5,970 bases of DNA from Desulfobacca acetoxidans (lineage in GTDB: Bacteria; Desulfobacterota; Desulfobaccia; Desulfobaccales; 0-14-0-80-60-11), in contig DYJG01000175.1 in assembly GCA_020723225.1 (NCBI GenBank), positions 1-5,970 on the forward strand. The letters are read 5' to 3'. The notes below the pieces were generated by a model that searched no databases, was not told the origin of the DNA, and saw only the letters and a list, made by a program, of their open reading frames with translations. Position numbers and translations under genes: made by a program. Below, piece by piece: positions 5,687 through 5,970 of this stretch. Positions within the stretch are counted from its first letter, which is position 1. Every line of letters begins with the position of its first letter.

Positions 5687-5693
5687 CACCCCC

Positions 5694-5970
5694 ATGCGCC
5701 AAGCCATTATAGCCTTTCTGCTGTCGGCCTTCGTTTTTCCCGGGTTGGGCCAGCTTTATAATAATGACCGGAAAAAAGGGATTATCCTGGTGCTCCTGGC
5801 CAACCTTTTGTTCGCGGTCCTGCTCCTGGCCGGTTTGGCCCTTTTTTCCCGGGGGTACTATGAATATTTTTATCCCAAGCCCTTGACCCTGGACATCGTC
5901 CGGGAACTGGGGCGCTATCTGCTGGGCCACCCCTTGTTTTTTCTTCCTTTGAGCTTACTTATTGGATTGT
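5694..5970 (+). CDS. TM2-domain-like small membrane protein, 5' part
   Basis: The frame runs off the right edge after 92 complete codons. The product begins with a hydrophobic helix (about residues 4-19) leading into PGLGQLYNND (16-25) and KKG (27-29), then a second hydrophobic helix (about 29-51). This helix-PGxGQxYN-KKG-helix layout is typical of TM2-domain and related small integral membrane proteins of unknown exact role. A polar stretch with several Tyr (55-61) follows, and a third hydrophobic segment begins near residue 79. The ATG has no ribosome site, but the promoter at 5658-5686 places the transcript 5' end at the start codon. An in-frame TTG at 5658 would lie inside the -35 box and also lacks a ribosome site. 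GC-rich codon use matches ileS-lspA-lgt, so this is likely native DNA. The shadow frame on the opposite strand was disregarded. Confidence 0.75.
   Translation, partial: MRQAIIAFLLSAFVFPGLGQLYNNDRKKGIILVLLANLLFAVLLLAGLALFSRGYYEYFYPKPLTLDIVRELGRYLLGHPLFFLPLSLLIGL

Larger units (their letters stand above)
5360..5693. other. Intergenic stretch without a supported gene
   Basis: This 334-nt gap holds no convincing coding frame on either strand. It contains a repeated motif GAAGCTTAATC (5394-5404) / GAAGCTTTAATC (5440-5451), with GATTAAGC inverted at 5495-5502. It also has the large hairpin and T-run at 5484-5526, an imperfect extra copy of the hairpin arm (CGATAACAAGA, 5540-5550), and a GC-rich hairpin TCGTCC/GGACGA (5555-5560/5568-5573). 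A promoter sits at its right end. Composition changes from AT-rich to GC-rich near 5550, marking the edge of the foreign-looking segment. Confidence 0.6.

Noticed and set aside
5525..5930. Minus-strand frames of 60 and 118 codons at the right end
   Set aside because: They lie across the promoter and opposite the TM2-like gene, are low in complexity, and have no domain, while the plus frame has clear membrane helices and the PGLGQLYN motif.
1..5970. CRISPR array or insertion sequence
   Set aside because: No regularly spaced repeats and no transposase or integrase coding sequence are present on either strand.

Overview
The window looks like chromosomal DNA of a GC-rich Gram-negative bacterium, most likely a deltaproteobacterium in the broad sense (Desulfobacterota-like). 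This guess rests on the ileS-lspA-lgt gene order, the protein wording of IleS, LspA and Lgt, and strong GCC/CTG/CGG codon use. It is an inference from style; no 16S or other phylogenetic marker is present.

Region 1 (1-4170, minus strand) is a tight housekeeping operon read from right to left: a likely promoter at 4143-4170, then ileS (isoleucyl-tRNA synthetase, 929 aa), lspA (signal peptidase II, 166 aa) and lgt (prolipoprotein diacylglyceryl transferase, 257 aa). ileS and lspA overlap by 4 nt (ATGA) and lspA and lgt by 20 nt, so translation is probably coupled. Lgt and LspA catalyse the first two steps of lipoprotein maturation. Past the lgt stop, the left edge holds a G-rich stretch that looks like half of a dispersed palindromic repeat.

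Region 2 (about 4131-5550) is strikingly AT-rich beside its neighbours and looks horizontally acquired. It carries two overlapping plus-strand genes. The first (4360-4926) encodes a Panacea-domain (DUF4065, SocA/PanA-like) protein, the hallmark of a hyperpromiscuous antitoxin family. The second (4907-5359) encodes a 150-aa protein I cannot assign to a named family. Its position and size make it the candidate toxin, so the pair is best read as a two-gene toxin-antitoxin or phage-defence module. The upstream spacer holds palindromes suited to autoregulation. A long AT-rich hairpin followed by a T-run lies downstream and is the likely terminator. An exact 9-bp direct repeat (TTTTGATCT) lies near both edges of the AT-rich segment.

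Region 3 (about 5550-5970, plus strand) returns to GC-rich DNA. A strong sigma-70-like promoter (5658-5686) lies so close to an ATG (5694) that the mRNA would be essentially leaderless. The gene encodes a small TM2-domain-like membrane protein and runs off the right edge.

The main point of interest is the Panacea/unknown-protein pair inserted directly upstream of, and divergent from, the essential ileS operon.
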